DNA from: Parietaria judaica
Lineage: Eukaryota > Streptophyta > Magnoliopsida > Rosales > Urticaceae
DNA length: 64,000 bases
Reading direction: 5' to 3'
NCBI GenBank assembly: GCA_954871525.1
Contig: OX940868.1
Location: forward strand, 10,406,056 to 10,470,055
The notes beneath the pieces were generated by a model, which saw only the letters and a list, made by a program, of their open reading frames with translations, searched no databases and was not told the DNA's origin. Every line of letters begins with the position of its first letter. The stretch's first letter is position 1. A program made the position numbers and the translations under genes. Shown here piece by piece: positions 35,900 through 47,132 of this stretch.

Positions 35900-36290
35900 A
35901 ATAAAAGGGCGAGAGTGCCCGAGAAAAAGGCGAGAGTGCCCGATAAGAAGGCGAGAGTGCCTAGGGCAAAAGTGCCCGAGAAGAAGGCGAGAGGGCCTAG
36001 GGCGAGAGTGCCCGAGAATAAGGCGAGAGTGCCTAGAGCGAGAGTGCCCGAGAAGAAGGCGAGAGTGCCCGAGAAGAAGGCGAGAGTGCCCGAGAAGAAG
36101 GCGAGAATGCCTAAGGGGAGAGTTCCCAAGAGGAAGGCAAGAGTGCCCACGAAGAAGGCGAGAGTGCCTAGGGCGAGAATGCCCACGAGGAAGGCGAGAA
36201 CACCCACGAGGAAAGCGAGAGTGCTCACAAAGAAGGCGAGAATGCTCATGAAGAGGGCAAAAATGCCTGCGACGAGGGCGTCGAAGAATA
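35900..36290. repeat. Minisatellite 2 of element B
   Basis: About 20 short units of the type AAGGCGAGAGTGCCCGAGAA, 21 bases or related lengths, all multiples that keep a frame open on the plus strand (KARVPEK repeats). It seems to have evolved from the GCGAGAGTGCC phrase of the neighbouring minisatellite. Confidence 0.88.
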
Positions 36291-36924
36291 AGAGCAAGGG
36301 ACAAGAAAGTCGAGGAATGGTAAATGAGATACTAAGGTCATGATCCGCACGAAGGCTCGTCCTAGAGCCTAGTAACCATCACCGAAAAGATCCTAAGAAA
36401 GAGCGCATCGTCGAATTCCCGATGACCAAGAATGCAGGATTGTCATCGGGAAATCCGAAGCAAGAGATTCCAAGATTTGATCTCATTATTAAATACGCAA
36501 GAAGAACCGAAACAACACAGAAAATAGAAGTGGAGAAAATGGCACAGCACAACAGAGAAACAAAGAAAGCGAGAAAATTCTCGTTTATTTCATTACAGGA
36601 ATTACAAGAACGACTCATAAGAGCGACCGAGAAGGAAAGAATTACAAAGCTCTACGATGAGCCGCCTTGGAGGAAATCATATGGAAGACGATGAGAAAGG
36701 GGAGGAGAGTCAGGGTCAACAGCAGACCTCCTCTCGAGCTCGGTTAGTTTGGCCAAACACTCTTCCTCTAATCATCGCTATCTATTCCACTCCCGGTGTC
36801 GAACTGCGCCAAGAGTCATGTCGCGAGAATACGCCCCGACGAGTTTCATATTACCCCGAACACCGCCCAGAGTACGGTTCACGCCATAGGACGCTTTGAG
36901 AATGTCGAACCTCCTGGAAGCGCG

Positions 36925-39900
36925 CGTTAGCTTTTCGCGACATCAGTGTAAAAACGCATCCGAGCAAATTCTTGCTCGATCGCCTCGCTCTTTGCCGCAT
37001 CGCGTTCCATGATGAGCTTCCTCAGCGTGTCCGGGACTTGAAATAGGATATGTTCCTCCTGTCCCGGTGGCAGTTCAATGGCTTCTGCAATCCGATGGAG
37101 GCGACCGAATGACTCGCGGAGACGCTCCGTAAGATTCTCCTCGTATCGGCGGTAGCGTTCCCGCTCCTCGGCAAGAGATTATTCGGCAATAGCGAGGAGA
37201 CGCCTACTCTCATCGCGATCAGTCGCGCATTTAATGAATTCAGCCTCCGCAATCAAGCGTGGAGCTTCGGAGTCGTCCTCGGTCTGCAAAAAGAATTCAA
37301 AGTGCAGACAAATAAAATGAAGAAAATCAATCAAACCAAGCAGGATAATAAAGAGTCAAGAAATATTCTGATTCATTGATTCATTGTGAGAAAGAGCTAC
37401 AAGAAGAAGTCTCCAAATACAAAGCCAAAAGGAAGCAAACGGAAAAAGGAAAAAAATTGGAAGCTATCCTATACCGCGGGCTCGGGGGAAGCTAAGGCCT
37501 TGATGTTTGAGCCATGCTCGCCACGAGAAGAAGCTTCGAGAGTAACCCCCGCCGGAGCAAGATCCTCGAATCCGCGGCTGTCAATGGACGGCGGGCCGTG
37601 GGGAGATAACGGCGGAGAATTGTAATCCCCAACAGCTTTCTTCTCTAGCTCACTAGCTTCAACCCGGCTCTGCTCGTAGAGCTCGCGCCACTTCCGCAAG
37701 CGAGTCTTGAGACCTTCGATAGTTGCGGTCAGGGGGACCTTCTCGGCCAGGCGAATTTTGGCCTATTAGGCGGCGGCTCGGCGGTTAGCATTGACAGCTT
37801 GGTTGAGAAAACTAAATCTCTAAGGCGCACGCTTCATCTTAGGCTGAGCATCCTCGAACAGACGCTCCCAAACGTGATGTTCCTCAGCCGCCTCGGTCTG
37901 CGCGACTTTTTTTCCCGTAAGGAGATCCTTCAGCGCGGCCCTGACCCGGGGTACCAAGAGATCTTCCTCCTCGACCAGCACGCCGAAGGCTGAATTGATC
38001 TGAGCAAGGCGTTCAGTATTCACCCGAAGTTGCTCAGAGAGTTCCGCCTCTCTACGACGGAGACGCTCGTACTCCTCGGATAGCTCAGCCTCCTTGAGAC
38101 GAATACGTTCGCGCTCCTCGAAAAAGGACCGCTCCTTAGCAACGAACGATTTCTTGAGCTCCTCGAGCTCGATCACTGTGGTCTGACGGAGCGAAGTTTA
38201 AAAACCTAAAGCGATGCTATCTCCGATGAACTTCAAGGAAAGCTCGTCGGCTCGCCCCCGAAATTCCCTCTCGTCGTGAACAAAACCTTCGAGGCGTCCT
38301 CGGAAGAAAAGGGAGGCTGCCTCCGAATACCCATCAAGCTCTGACAGGACGTCGCCGGTGTTTTCCGAGCTTGTGGTCCCCTGAGTCAGACATTTGATCG
38401 CCGACAAGGAATGAACTCCCCATTGCTCGATAGGTCCACTCGGAGACGGCGTGGCTGGGAAGTGATCTTGGAGAAGGCATCCCCAATCAAACGGCTTTGC
38501 AGAAGGATACGGCGGCAAGGGAAGCTGTGCCAAGGCTTCCGTGGCAGGAAGCGCATCCTGGCGCATGGAATCATCGCCAGACGACCCCGCGAGGCCACTG
38601 GAACAAGGCACAAGAGAAACTTGGAGGTTGGCATCGTTGGCCGGCCCAAGCGCGGGCGTGGCAACCTAAACCCCGAAGGCATCGGACATGGGCGCGTCGG
38701 GGAGGGGCGTCGGCTCGCGAAGCGTGACTTCGGAAGGGGAGTCCGACCGTCGATCTCTGCTCTCAAGGGGAGCATCCTCAAATTTGTCGCCTTGCCCGAA
38801 GAGCTCGGGGGATTCCTCCGGAAGTTTCTCTTGACCGGCAAGCTCGGAAACATTCCCCTGCGTATCATGCTCGCCGGCAAGGATGAAAGACTTCCCATGG
38901 TCTCTTCCCTTCTCGACGAGCTCGAAGTTCAGCCTCTGATTCCCTCCTGCGGGGCGGGGAGGGGGAGACCTTGAGTGTCCTCAGAGTCTGGAAGCCCGAG
39001 ATCCCCACTAGGAGGAGCAAGATCTTCTGTTGTTGCAGGCGGCAGAGGAAGAGTAGACTCGGTGGCAGATGCTCGCACCGCGTCGGCAGGAATCTTTCCA
39101 GATGGTGGCGGAGGAAGCTCCTGTTCGGAGACTCGAAGTTCCTCATACTCAGATGAAATGGGTTGGGAGGTTGGAGAAGAAATTGCTGGCATCATGGCTA
39201 AATTTCCGAAATCCTTGTCGAATTCATCCCGTCCTCCCCAAAGCTCAGAAGTCTGCGAGCTTACGATCGACGCGCTAGCGGTCGCCTCGGCCCCACTGGG
39301 CGGCGCAAAGCCCGAGATCTCCTTCGCCGCCTCCTGGGCCGAGGCGGAGGTCTCGCGCTCAGGGGACTGATCGGAAGCCTTGGCTCTCTTCGCTGAAGGA
39401 GCGTCAGTCGTCTCATCGGCCGATCGACAACCCGTTGAACTACCTCCTCGAAAAGACTCCCTCGGAAGGCGAGGGCTGACAGAATCTGAATCCCGCAAGA
39501 AGACTTCGTCGGGCGGTGAGATGTTTCCGACGAGCGATGAGGGACGGAAACCATTCTGAATTTCAACCGTCGCTCGTCGAGAACATATTTGAGCGCACGT
39601 TTGCCCGAAGATCTATCCTCGGAATGGGTAAGCCCCCTAAAGCGAGGAGGGTCGGCCTGAGTCTGGGCGTCCCTATCGGGCTCAGCCGAAGCGCCCCTCT
39701 TTTTGCCAGGATAATCCATCACATATTTCTTCTTTGATTTGGAAGAAGATTTCTTCTGATCTGAATGAGATGTCTCAAGCTCGAACTTGCGAGAGAAGCC
39801 TTTCGGAAGAAGGGTGTCCGGCGGACCGACGACGTGAGCAAGTTGATTAAGCCCCGATTTCATAATGCGATCGCCTTTAAAATCTTTGTCCCAGTCCCAA

Positions 39901-40470
39901 CGAATGTTTGCAATTAGGTCCTGGTGGATCTTGTTAAAACGCTCCTCGCCCTCGTCGTCCTCGCTCGGCTTGTATTTCTGGAGATCCACTCCCTCAAGGA
40001 CCCACTCCCTAGGTAGAAATTGGAAATTAGGGCCAAAGGTGGAGCGAGTTACCTGGACGAAGAAATATGTCTTATCCCAACCAAACTCGTCCGACAGTGT
40101 ACCCTTGACAATGTGTTCCGTAAGACGATGAGAGGGGGAGAAGCGAACCATGTTCTTCGGATTCCGGGACCACCTGAAGGGGCGCATCAGGTCGTCCAAG
40201 GTGAGATCCACCTTCTACTCACATGCAATAACCAGCGTGCACACGAGGAGGCGAGTGTTGTTGAGACTTACCTGAGCCATCGGAATCCTAAAGGCGTAGA
40301 GAAACGCCAAATCAGATTCGGAACCGGGAAATGGAGACCAACTACCTTGAAAAAGGCTTCGTAGATGCTAACGAAGTCGCCTTCAGGAGCGTCAGCAAGT
40401 TTGCCTGTGTGAGGGAGGCGCGCCGGAAGGACATCGGATTATACACAGTGCTCTTTGATGAACTCCAACT
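36925..40470 (-). pseudogene. Decayed antisense ORF of element B (PF04195-like)
   Basis: Minus strand, from about 40460 down. Segments in order: LPARLPHTGKLADAPEGDFV and EAFFKVVGLHFPVPNLIWRF, frame change, TLDDLMRPFRWSRNPKNMVR, GWDKTYFFVQVTRSTFGPNF, a long Ser/Pro/Lys-rich stretch, then coiled coils (LEELKKSFVAKERSFFEERE; EAELSEEYERLRRREAELSE; ERYRRYEENLTERLRE). This is the layout of the antisense protein of plant gypsy elements. Breaks: a frameshift near 40280, stops near 40222, 37768 and 37180. The stop codons TAA/TAG sit where Gln would be natural. Introns probably separate the coiled-coil exons (acceptor at 37284). Product function is unknown. Confidence 0.65.
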
Positions 40471-41101
40471 GTTTTTTCGACATGTTGGGCTTGGGACTCC
40501 GGGTCATAACCACCATACCAATAGGGTAGGAGGCCATAAGAGGATGTTTCGGGTGAGAGTAGGCACAGGGCGTGAAAGAGGAGGGATAGTTGGAAGCAAA
40601 TCTCGTAAAATAAAGGTCGAACGAAGTTTGCAAATGGTGAGGAAGCGTTTTAAAAGGAAATGGAGTTTCAAAATTATAAGGAGGAGAGAAGAAGAAAGCG
40701 AAACGGCGCGTCCAGATCCAACGGTCCACATTGAAACAATGCAAAATCATTAACGATGGATACCATCAGACCGTTACGAATCCCAAAAAGCACTCAAGTA
40801 CGAAAGGACAACAGTTAAATGCGAAAAGACGTGTGGAGGTTTTGAGGCTGACGACCTGGGAAGACGCGTGGGCATAGGACCCCATGTCGGACGTATCAAA
40901 AAGACGAAAGAGCCCTCGATAGGAGAGAGCTGCTGGGCCATCTTTGCAAAGCTTCCTCGTAGGAGCCCTGGATCATCGAAGAACCTCCTCGCATTGGCGA
41001 GCTCGTCGCAGGAGCAATATCAAAGAAGATCGATCAACCCATTCTCGAAGGCGTTTTCTCATTTTACCAAGGGCTCGCACTTAATAAAATGGGGAACTGA
41101 C

Positions 41102-41835
41102 TGTTAAGGTCGGATTTTGTCAAATCATTCCTCCACACTAATTGTGTCATTTATCCTAAAAACGACACACAATGGACGCAGAAGATTCGTTGGCCGACAG
41201 TCAACAGAAGCGCATTCAGTCGCTTCGCGAGGAGGTATCCCCGAGGAGGATATCCGACGGGATAGCCCGATGGAGTACTAAACGTACGAGGAGAATGCCC
41301 GAGGAGAAGGCCCGAAGGGAAGGCCCGAGGGGGATCACGCGAGGATGCACCTGAGTTGTACGTTCTGTCTGCAATAAATGCGGCTGAGGTCTGGTCGGTG
41401 AATCAGGAAAAAACATCCGTACATGCACCATTTGCGCAGGGTGTGGCAGGCGACAACGCTAGTGGGAGTGTGCCTTCTTACAAAAGGCAGAAAATATCAG
41501 AAGGGGGCCACTGAATATCCCAAGATAGGGACCACAAGAGATCAACCAAGGGATCCGAGCCCTAGCTAGAGCAATGTCCCTATAAATAAAAAACGATGTA
41601 CAATTGAGAAAGGGGGAGAAAAAGAGAGAGAAGAAAAGAGAAATGATACTCGTAACCTAAAGTTGAGAATCCGATATTCAATAGAAAAAGAGAAGCACAC
41701 GAAAGTATTCAAAGTGATTATTGTCATTCTCTTATTCCGGTTTTCTCATGCCTAAAAGAGATGAAATACGAACTCCTTTCTTTAAACTCGAGGGAAGATC
41801 CTCGTGACTGTGGTTGGTGATTTTTCCCCTCAACA
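41102..41835 (+). repeat. 3' LTR of element B, full length
   Basis: 734 bp, TGTTAAGG...CAACA. Contains TATAAATA at 41581-41588, absent from the 5' copy. The shared parts are very similar to the 5' LTR (for example GGGAAGATCCTCGTGACTGT in both). Confidence 0.88.
41581..41588 (+). promoter_or_regulatory. TATA box in 3' LTR of element B
   Basis: TATAAATA preceded by GCAATGTCCC and followed by an A-rich stretch. Only copy in the element, because the 5' LTR has lost this part. Confidence 0.55.
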
Positions 41836-42073
41836 TGTGTCACTTTATTAACGTTTGATATACTAACAATTAACAGATGAATTGAGTACTAACGAAAGTT
41901 ATATTTTAAACATTTTAAGTATTTTTGTATTGGTATGTGATGATAGTAAGTAAAATAAAAATGCTCGAATTTAATCACTTTCTTTAAATGAGATTGGATC
42001 ATAATCCTTCTTTATTTTGAGAAAGAATTCATTAGAGGATGCTAATTCATTAGACAATTCTTGGTATAATGTT

Positions 42074-42869
42074 TGTTATGCGTATTTTTTTGGAGCTTAG
42101 AAAAATTAAGGCCCAAACTGAAAACCGGACCCAAAATGCCTAAAACAAATAATGCCCAATAAATAAACTATGACATGGGCTAGAAAAGTCAACGGGCCGA
42201 CCCAACCGGTCAAAACAGTCAATTGGACTCGACCCTAAAAACTGAACGGGGACGACCCGGAAAATTCAATAGGCCTACCCGAAAGGTCAACCAAAAAGTC
42301 ATCAAAAGTCAACTCAAACTCGCTCGGGAAATGTTGACTTGGCCCGGCCTAAAAACATATGCCTTCGGGGCACCCCACGCGCCCCAAAGGAAAAATCATG
42401 CCTTCGGGGCGTGCGGCGCCCCCCCCCAAAAAAAAAACATGCCTTCGGGGGGTGCGCCGCGCGCCCCAAAGCAAAAAAAAATGCCTTCGGGGCGCGCGGC
42501 CCGCCCTGAAGGCATGAAATTGAACTTCCGACCCTCTATAAATACGAGGGTACCCCGCCACAATCGGCAATCACTCCCGAATCCAAAAAAACCTCTGTTT
42601 CCCGTTCATTCATAATTTTCTACTAAAATACTCTAGTAATGTTGAGCTTTCGAGTGGGCAACAGAGGACTCTCCCTCTGTCCCCCTCTAGAGTTCACGTT
42701 TTCTACTCTTTTTATAGGAACGGAGGCAGGTTTTACAGGGAAGATTATTGGCCCGTAAAGACTGAAGATCAAGCTTCAAAGCCCATTCCGACCAACAAGC
42801 GGGCGTTGGGCCCGGCCCAAAATCAATACTTGGGCCGCATTCAAGTTAATCAAAATTTAGGCATTAACA
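42074..42869 (+). repeat. Solo LTR (unrelated to A, B, C)
   Basis: Starts TGTTATGCG and ends TTAACA; TATAAATA at 42537-42544 and a downstream leader-like stretch. Flanks ATGTT and ATGCC share three of five bases, a weak target duplication. No internal region or partner in the window. Contains four ~40-bp units starting ATGCCTTCGGGG between 42359 and 42516. The end GCATTAACA and the phrase TTGGGCCGCATTCAAG look like a gypsy-type R/U5. Confidence 0.6.
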
Positions 42870-43037
42870 ATGCCGATGCAAGGAAAGAGTGGATGACGCA
42901 CGAGGCAATTTTTCTTGGCAAACTCATAATTAAGTCATATTGTAGTTTTATTGGGTTTGGGCCTTAAGTCAAAACAGTCACCGTATCATTTATACTGATT
43001 AATAAACGACATTTTGACCTCTTAGACCCTATTCAAG

Positions 43038-43038
<1 letters not shown>

Positions 43039-43101
<63 letters not shown>

Positions 43102-43303
43102 AAATGGGTGGCACTATTGGCTAATATTACATGTACTCACATTACAAGATATTTGTCACGAAAAGAACAACCGGCACTATTGGCCGCAAGCACTATCAGA
43201 CAAGATTACATATATTACGCAATTTTCTGCATTTCAAGGGATTGAACCCAAGATCTCATGAAGAGTCTTACTGTAGTGGATTTACCACTAAGCCAAGTAA
43301 GTT
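43039..43303 (-). mobile_element. Possible tRNA-derived SINE with (TA)n tail
   Basis: Read on the minus strand: an A-box-like TGGCTTAGTGGTAAATCC at about 43302, a B-box-like GGGTTCAATCCC about 45 bases later (43250), then a ~140-bp body, then a run of about 30 TA units (43039-43099). Head-body-tail order fits a plant SINE. Target duplications are not clear. Confidence 0.45.
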
Positions 43304-43425
43304 TGGTTTTTAAATTTTATACTTCCTAGTTCAGTATCAGGCATTGAAAATCGACACCATATATAAAGAGGAAAATAGACTATGTGAGAGAGTGAAATGA
43401 TAAATTCTTGCTAATTAACAAGTAA

Positions 43426-43675
43426 GGGTTATTTGCGGCACAAAATACTAAAATTGTTCGAAAACTAAACGTTAAATACTCATTCTTTGTTTTACCCGAA
43501 TAAAATACTAATATTTTTCTATCACATTATAGACAAGTACCTATTATTTGCGTTGTTTGGTACATGCCTATAATGTGGGAGAAAAAGTATTAGTATTTTG
43601 TCTAGCTAAAACAAAGAATGAGCATTTAACGTTAGTTTTTCAAACACTTTTTGATATTTATGCTATTAATATTCC
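43426..43675. mobile_element. GGGT-end MITE, diverged
   Basis: Left end GGGTTATTTGCGGCACAAAA; right end reads, inverted, like the same sequence with several changes (AACGTTAGTTTTTCAAACAC, then ATTTATGCTATTAATATTCC). About 250 bp. Inner arms are also complementary (AAACGTTAAATACTCATTC against GAATGAGCATTTAACGTT). Confidence 0.6.
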
Positions 43676-44446
43676 TAATTAAATATGGGTCAAATGGAAT
43701 ATATTTCTGATTTGACTCGGAACCGGTGTTTAAAGAAACAGAAAACGAATTTTTTTATAACAAAATAAAATATAAACTTTATTTCAATAAATGTAATTGA
43801 ATAATTATATGATAAAATAAAATACAAAGTTTCTCTTGAACATTAAGGAAGAGAAGCATTTATATTTGTTCACTCAATTAGTTTTTATAAATATTACATG
43901 AGGGAGTGTACATAACAAATGTTCCTGAAAATCTCAAATGAGAAAACCGGAAAGTCATTCAAATGGCTACACTCTAAGACCGCACATGGATGCGGGGAGG
44001 CTTCGTGGAAAGGAGATTACATAGCTTGGTGAACAGAGAACAGTAACAGGGTTATCCACAACGAATAATTTTTTTTTTTTTTAGAGAAACAGTAGACATT
44101 TGATTAATTTTCAAGAGGGACGGAGTCGTTATGAACGATGCTTACAAACCACTCCGGGCATCCGGTACACCATATCCTCAACGAAGAATTAGAGATGAGA
44201 TAGTTTGATAGTTTGAGGAGGTGCGTCGCACCGTGGGTCGGAGGAATACCTTGTCGTGTCTCATCTCACCGGTCGTCCTCTACTCCATGTCATGCCCTAC
44301 GGATAGACGTACATTGGAGCGCTTTAGGCTATGGCGAGGTCGCAGGTGAGCAGATGAGGTCGAGACTCGAGATGGCCTATTGGGAGCTTCTCCATCTCAA
44401 CAATACACACAAGTCTGAAAACGGGCCCAACAAATATTAAAAAATA
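43676..44446. other. Intergenic segment
   Basis: AT-rich to 44090, then GC-richer 44100-44430 (GAGGTGCGTCGCACCGTGGG ...). The latter has the look of old transposon sequence; no protein motif recognised. Confidence 0.3.
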
Positions 44447-45436
44447 GGGTAAACTGCGGCTAATGTATTTAATGTTTGATTTTCTGCGGATTATGTACTC
44501 AATGTTTATTTTCATCGGCTAATGTACCAAATGTTTGATCCGTTAGATATTTTTGGATTTTCCGTCAGTTGACCGTTAGGGAGTTATCCTCCTATATATG
44601 TGCATTTTTTGTATTTTTGACATAACTCACTCATTTTTTGTCCAAATTTTATGCACAACCTATCGTTGGAAAGATAAGAGATATATCTACAACTTTGATG
44701 TTTTATGTTTCGTAAAATAAGCTTTAGAATAATACGAAATTTCATATACAACATAAAAGTGGACGTAAGTTTAATGCAAAATATTTGTTTTGAGCACATT
44801 TTAATATACTTAATGAATTTTTATGATGAAACATAAAAGCAAAAAGTTATAGATAAATGCTTTATCTTTCCAATGGGTGTTTATTTATAAATATTTGACA
44901 AAAAATGAGTGAGTTATGCCAAAAATATGAAAGATGAGATGTGAAATAATATTTTATATATTTGGCATAACTCACTCATTTTTAATCCAAAATTTATAAA
45001 TAAACACCCGTTGGAAAGATAAAACATTTATCTACAACTTTTGTCTTTTACGTTTGATCATAAATAGTCATTAAGTATATTAAAATTTGCTCAAAACAAA
45101 TATTTTGCATCAAACTAATGTCCAGTTTGAAGTTGTACTTGAAATTTCGTATTTTTTTAAAATTTATTTTACAAAACTTAAAGTACCAAAGTTTTAGATC
45201 TATCTCTTATCTTTCCAACCATAGGTCGTGCATAAAATTTGGACAAAAAAAGAGTGAGTTATGTCAAAAATACAAAAAGTGTCATATAGAGGAGGATAAC
45301 TCTCTAACGGTCAACTGACGGAAAACCTAAAAATATCTAACGGATCAAACATTAAGTACATTAGCTGCCGAAAATAAACATTAGGTACATAATCCGCACA
45401 AAATTAAACATTGGGTACATTAGCCGCAGTTTACCC
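44447..45436. mobile_element. 990-bp foldback MITE with near-complete inverted arms
   Basis: Ends GGGTAAACTGCGGC and its exact complement GCCGCAGTTTACCC. The two halves are inverted copies almost to the centre (for example CGTTAGATATTTTTGGATTT against its complement near 45330; TTGGCATAACTCACTCATTT near the middle). Perfect 9-bp target duplication TAAAAAATA (44438-44446 and 45437-45445). No coding potential. A transcript across it would form a hairpin of about 480 bp. Confidence 0.88.
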
Positions 45437-45445
45437 TAAAAAATA

Positions 45446-47132
45446 TATTACATCAGTAAAATGAAATGGCCCAGATAGAAGCCTAGAGCGTCCTGACCTT
45501 CACCATTTACTCTTGTGATCATTTTGAAGCCTAATATGTTGCATATGTTTATGGCGTTTATGTCGGTATTCTAATATATTCGGCCAACATTGCGGAAGGC
45601 TACTTCATATTATAACATTGACACCTGAACTTTAGAAAAATATCCCGAGCCGTCAAGGATAAATTTAGGAACCCTCTATACGCTTGCTCCGATACCATGT
45701 TGGAATGTCGACAAGCGTACAAGATCGAGAAAGTGCCAACGGGAATGTCGTCGTACTAGTCAAACATGATAGGGGCCTGTTTAAGATAATGCTTATTAAG
45801 GGGTGATTTTGCTTGTTTTATAATTTTAGCTAGGTCAATACTTATATACTTAGGTTTATATCAAGTTACAATAAAAGTATTTTAATAATAAAAAAAGTTT
45901 ACTTTCTTATCAGGAAAATTTCATAAGTTTTCTTTAACTTTCTTCAAGTTGCGATGACAACTAAATGGTAAGCTAGAAGTGATTACATAAAATATGATGA
46001 GACAATATAACATATATTCGATATATTTAGAGAGAAAATTTATTTTTTATTTTTATTATTAATTTATTAAATAATTATATACATAAACCATCATTGTTTG
46101 TGTTGCTATATTAATATTGAGACTCATCTGATATTAATTAAGTATATTTTAGTCTTTTTAAATTTAAAAGTAATTTTTTCTTACTAAAAACTCAATTTTA
46201 ACTTTTAAATAAAAAACTATTTTAAATTTAATTAAGAAAAATAAAAAAATTATTTTCTCCAACAACATTTTTTTAAATGCTTTTCAAACAACTATGGAAA
46301 CATCACAACAATATCAAATTTGGGCCTTAGTAGTGGATTATTGACTCCTTGTCGGTACAAAATCCGATTAAGATTATTTGATATATATCTTTATATATAT
46401 GTATGTATATATATATATATATATTTTCTCTATGTTGTATCATTCCCTGTATATACATTATGCTCGGTTAATAAAAGAATATTAATAGGTCAGAGAAAAA
46501 AAAAATAAACTACAGTCTTGAGTCTTGATTTACATAGGACCGTTAATAACAAAAAATGAGTGAATTGTGTTATAACTTGAGACGCATGCAACAATAAAGA
46601 ATTATGGAAATCTCTATTTATGAACATGTATATATAAGTATACGAATCTACTTATTGCGATAATACATGCAAACACTAATAACACTATGTTGTGGAGGTA
46701 AAAGTTTAAGGCACTTTCTTGAAGGTTCGTGTAAAAAGAATAATAATGGAGCACCCATAAACAAATCGTGCATTCCGTTCATGATTTTTATTTTATTTTT
46801 TATATCCCAATCATAACGTTTTCCGCGTATTGCACATTCTTCCCATTAAGGAACCAACCATATAATATTAGATGGAAGAAGAAAAGCTAAACTATTAATT
46901 AATTACAATGTTAGCAATTTGTGACGCTAATAGTAGCGTCAAATATACAGTCAAGTGTAATAGAAGGAAACTATATATAGTTACTCATCTAAAACCTACT
47001 ATTTTCCTTCATTAATTCAAAATTTGCCACGCTCGAAAGTCATAATAATGAAAAAGATGAAGGATCTTGAACCTCGACCAATGAATGAATCAAGAATAAT
47101 ATCTAAGAATCGTGATCAAGATCAATCCCTAG
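45446..47132. other. Intergenic region downstream of the trihelix gene
   Basis: No gene. 45480-45790 has moderately GC-rich repeat-like sequence (GATACCATGTTGGAATGTCG). AT microsatellites at about 46380-46426. The last ~100 bases are probably the 3' UTR of the minus-strand gene. Confidence 0.35.

Larger units (their letters stand above)
33197..41835 (+). mobile_element. Non-autonomous LTR retrotransposon B
   Basis: 5' LTR 33197-33489 (293 bp, internally deleted), PBS-like TTTCGCGCCGTCTGTGGGAA at 33491, polypurine tract AAAATGGGGAACTGAC before 41102, 3' LTR 41102-41835 (734 bp). Ends TGTTAAGG...CAACA. Target duplication TGTGT is perfect (33192-33196, 41836-41840). No reverse transcriptase, integrase or recognisable gag is present. 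The interior holds an F-box gene fragment, two minisatellites and a decayed antisense ORF. It would have needed enzymes from another element to move. Confidence 0.88.

Noticed and set aside
35900..36290. Regular short repeats resembling a CRISPR array
   Set aside because: No unique spacers; contiguous minisatellite in a plant LTR element.
35879..36304. Leu/Phe-rich minus-strand open frames over the minisatellite
   Set aside because: Open only because of the repeat unit; no start context or homology.
43240..43303. Functional tRNA gene
   Set aside because: A and B boxes are present but no cloverleaf with paired acceptor stem could be made; a SINE head is more likely.
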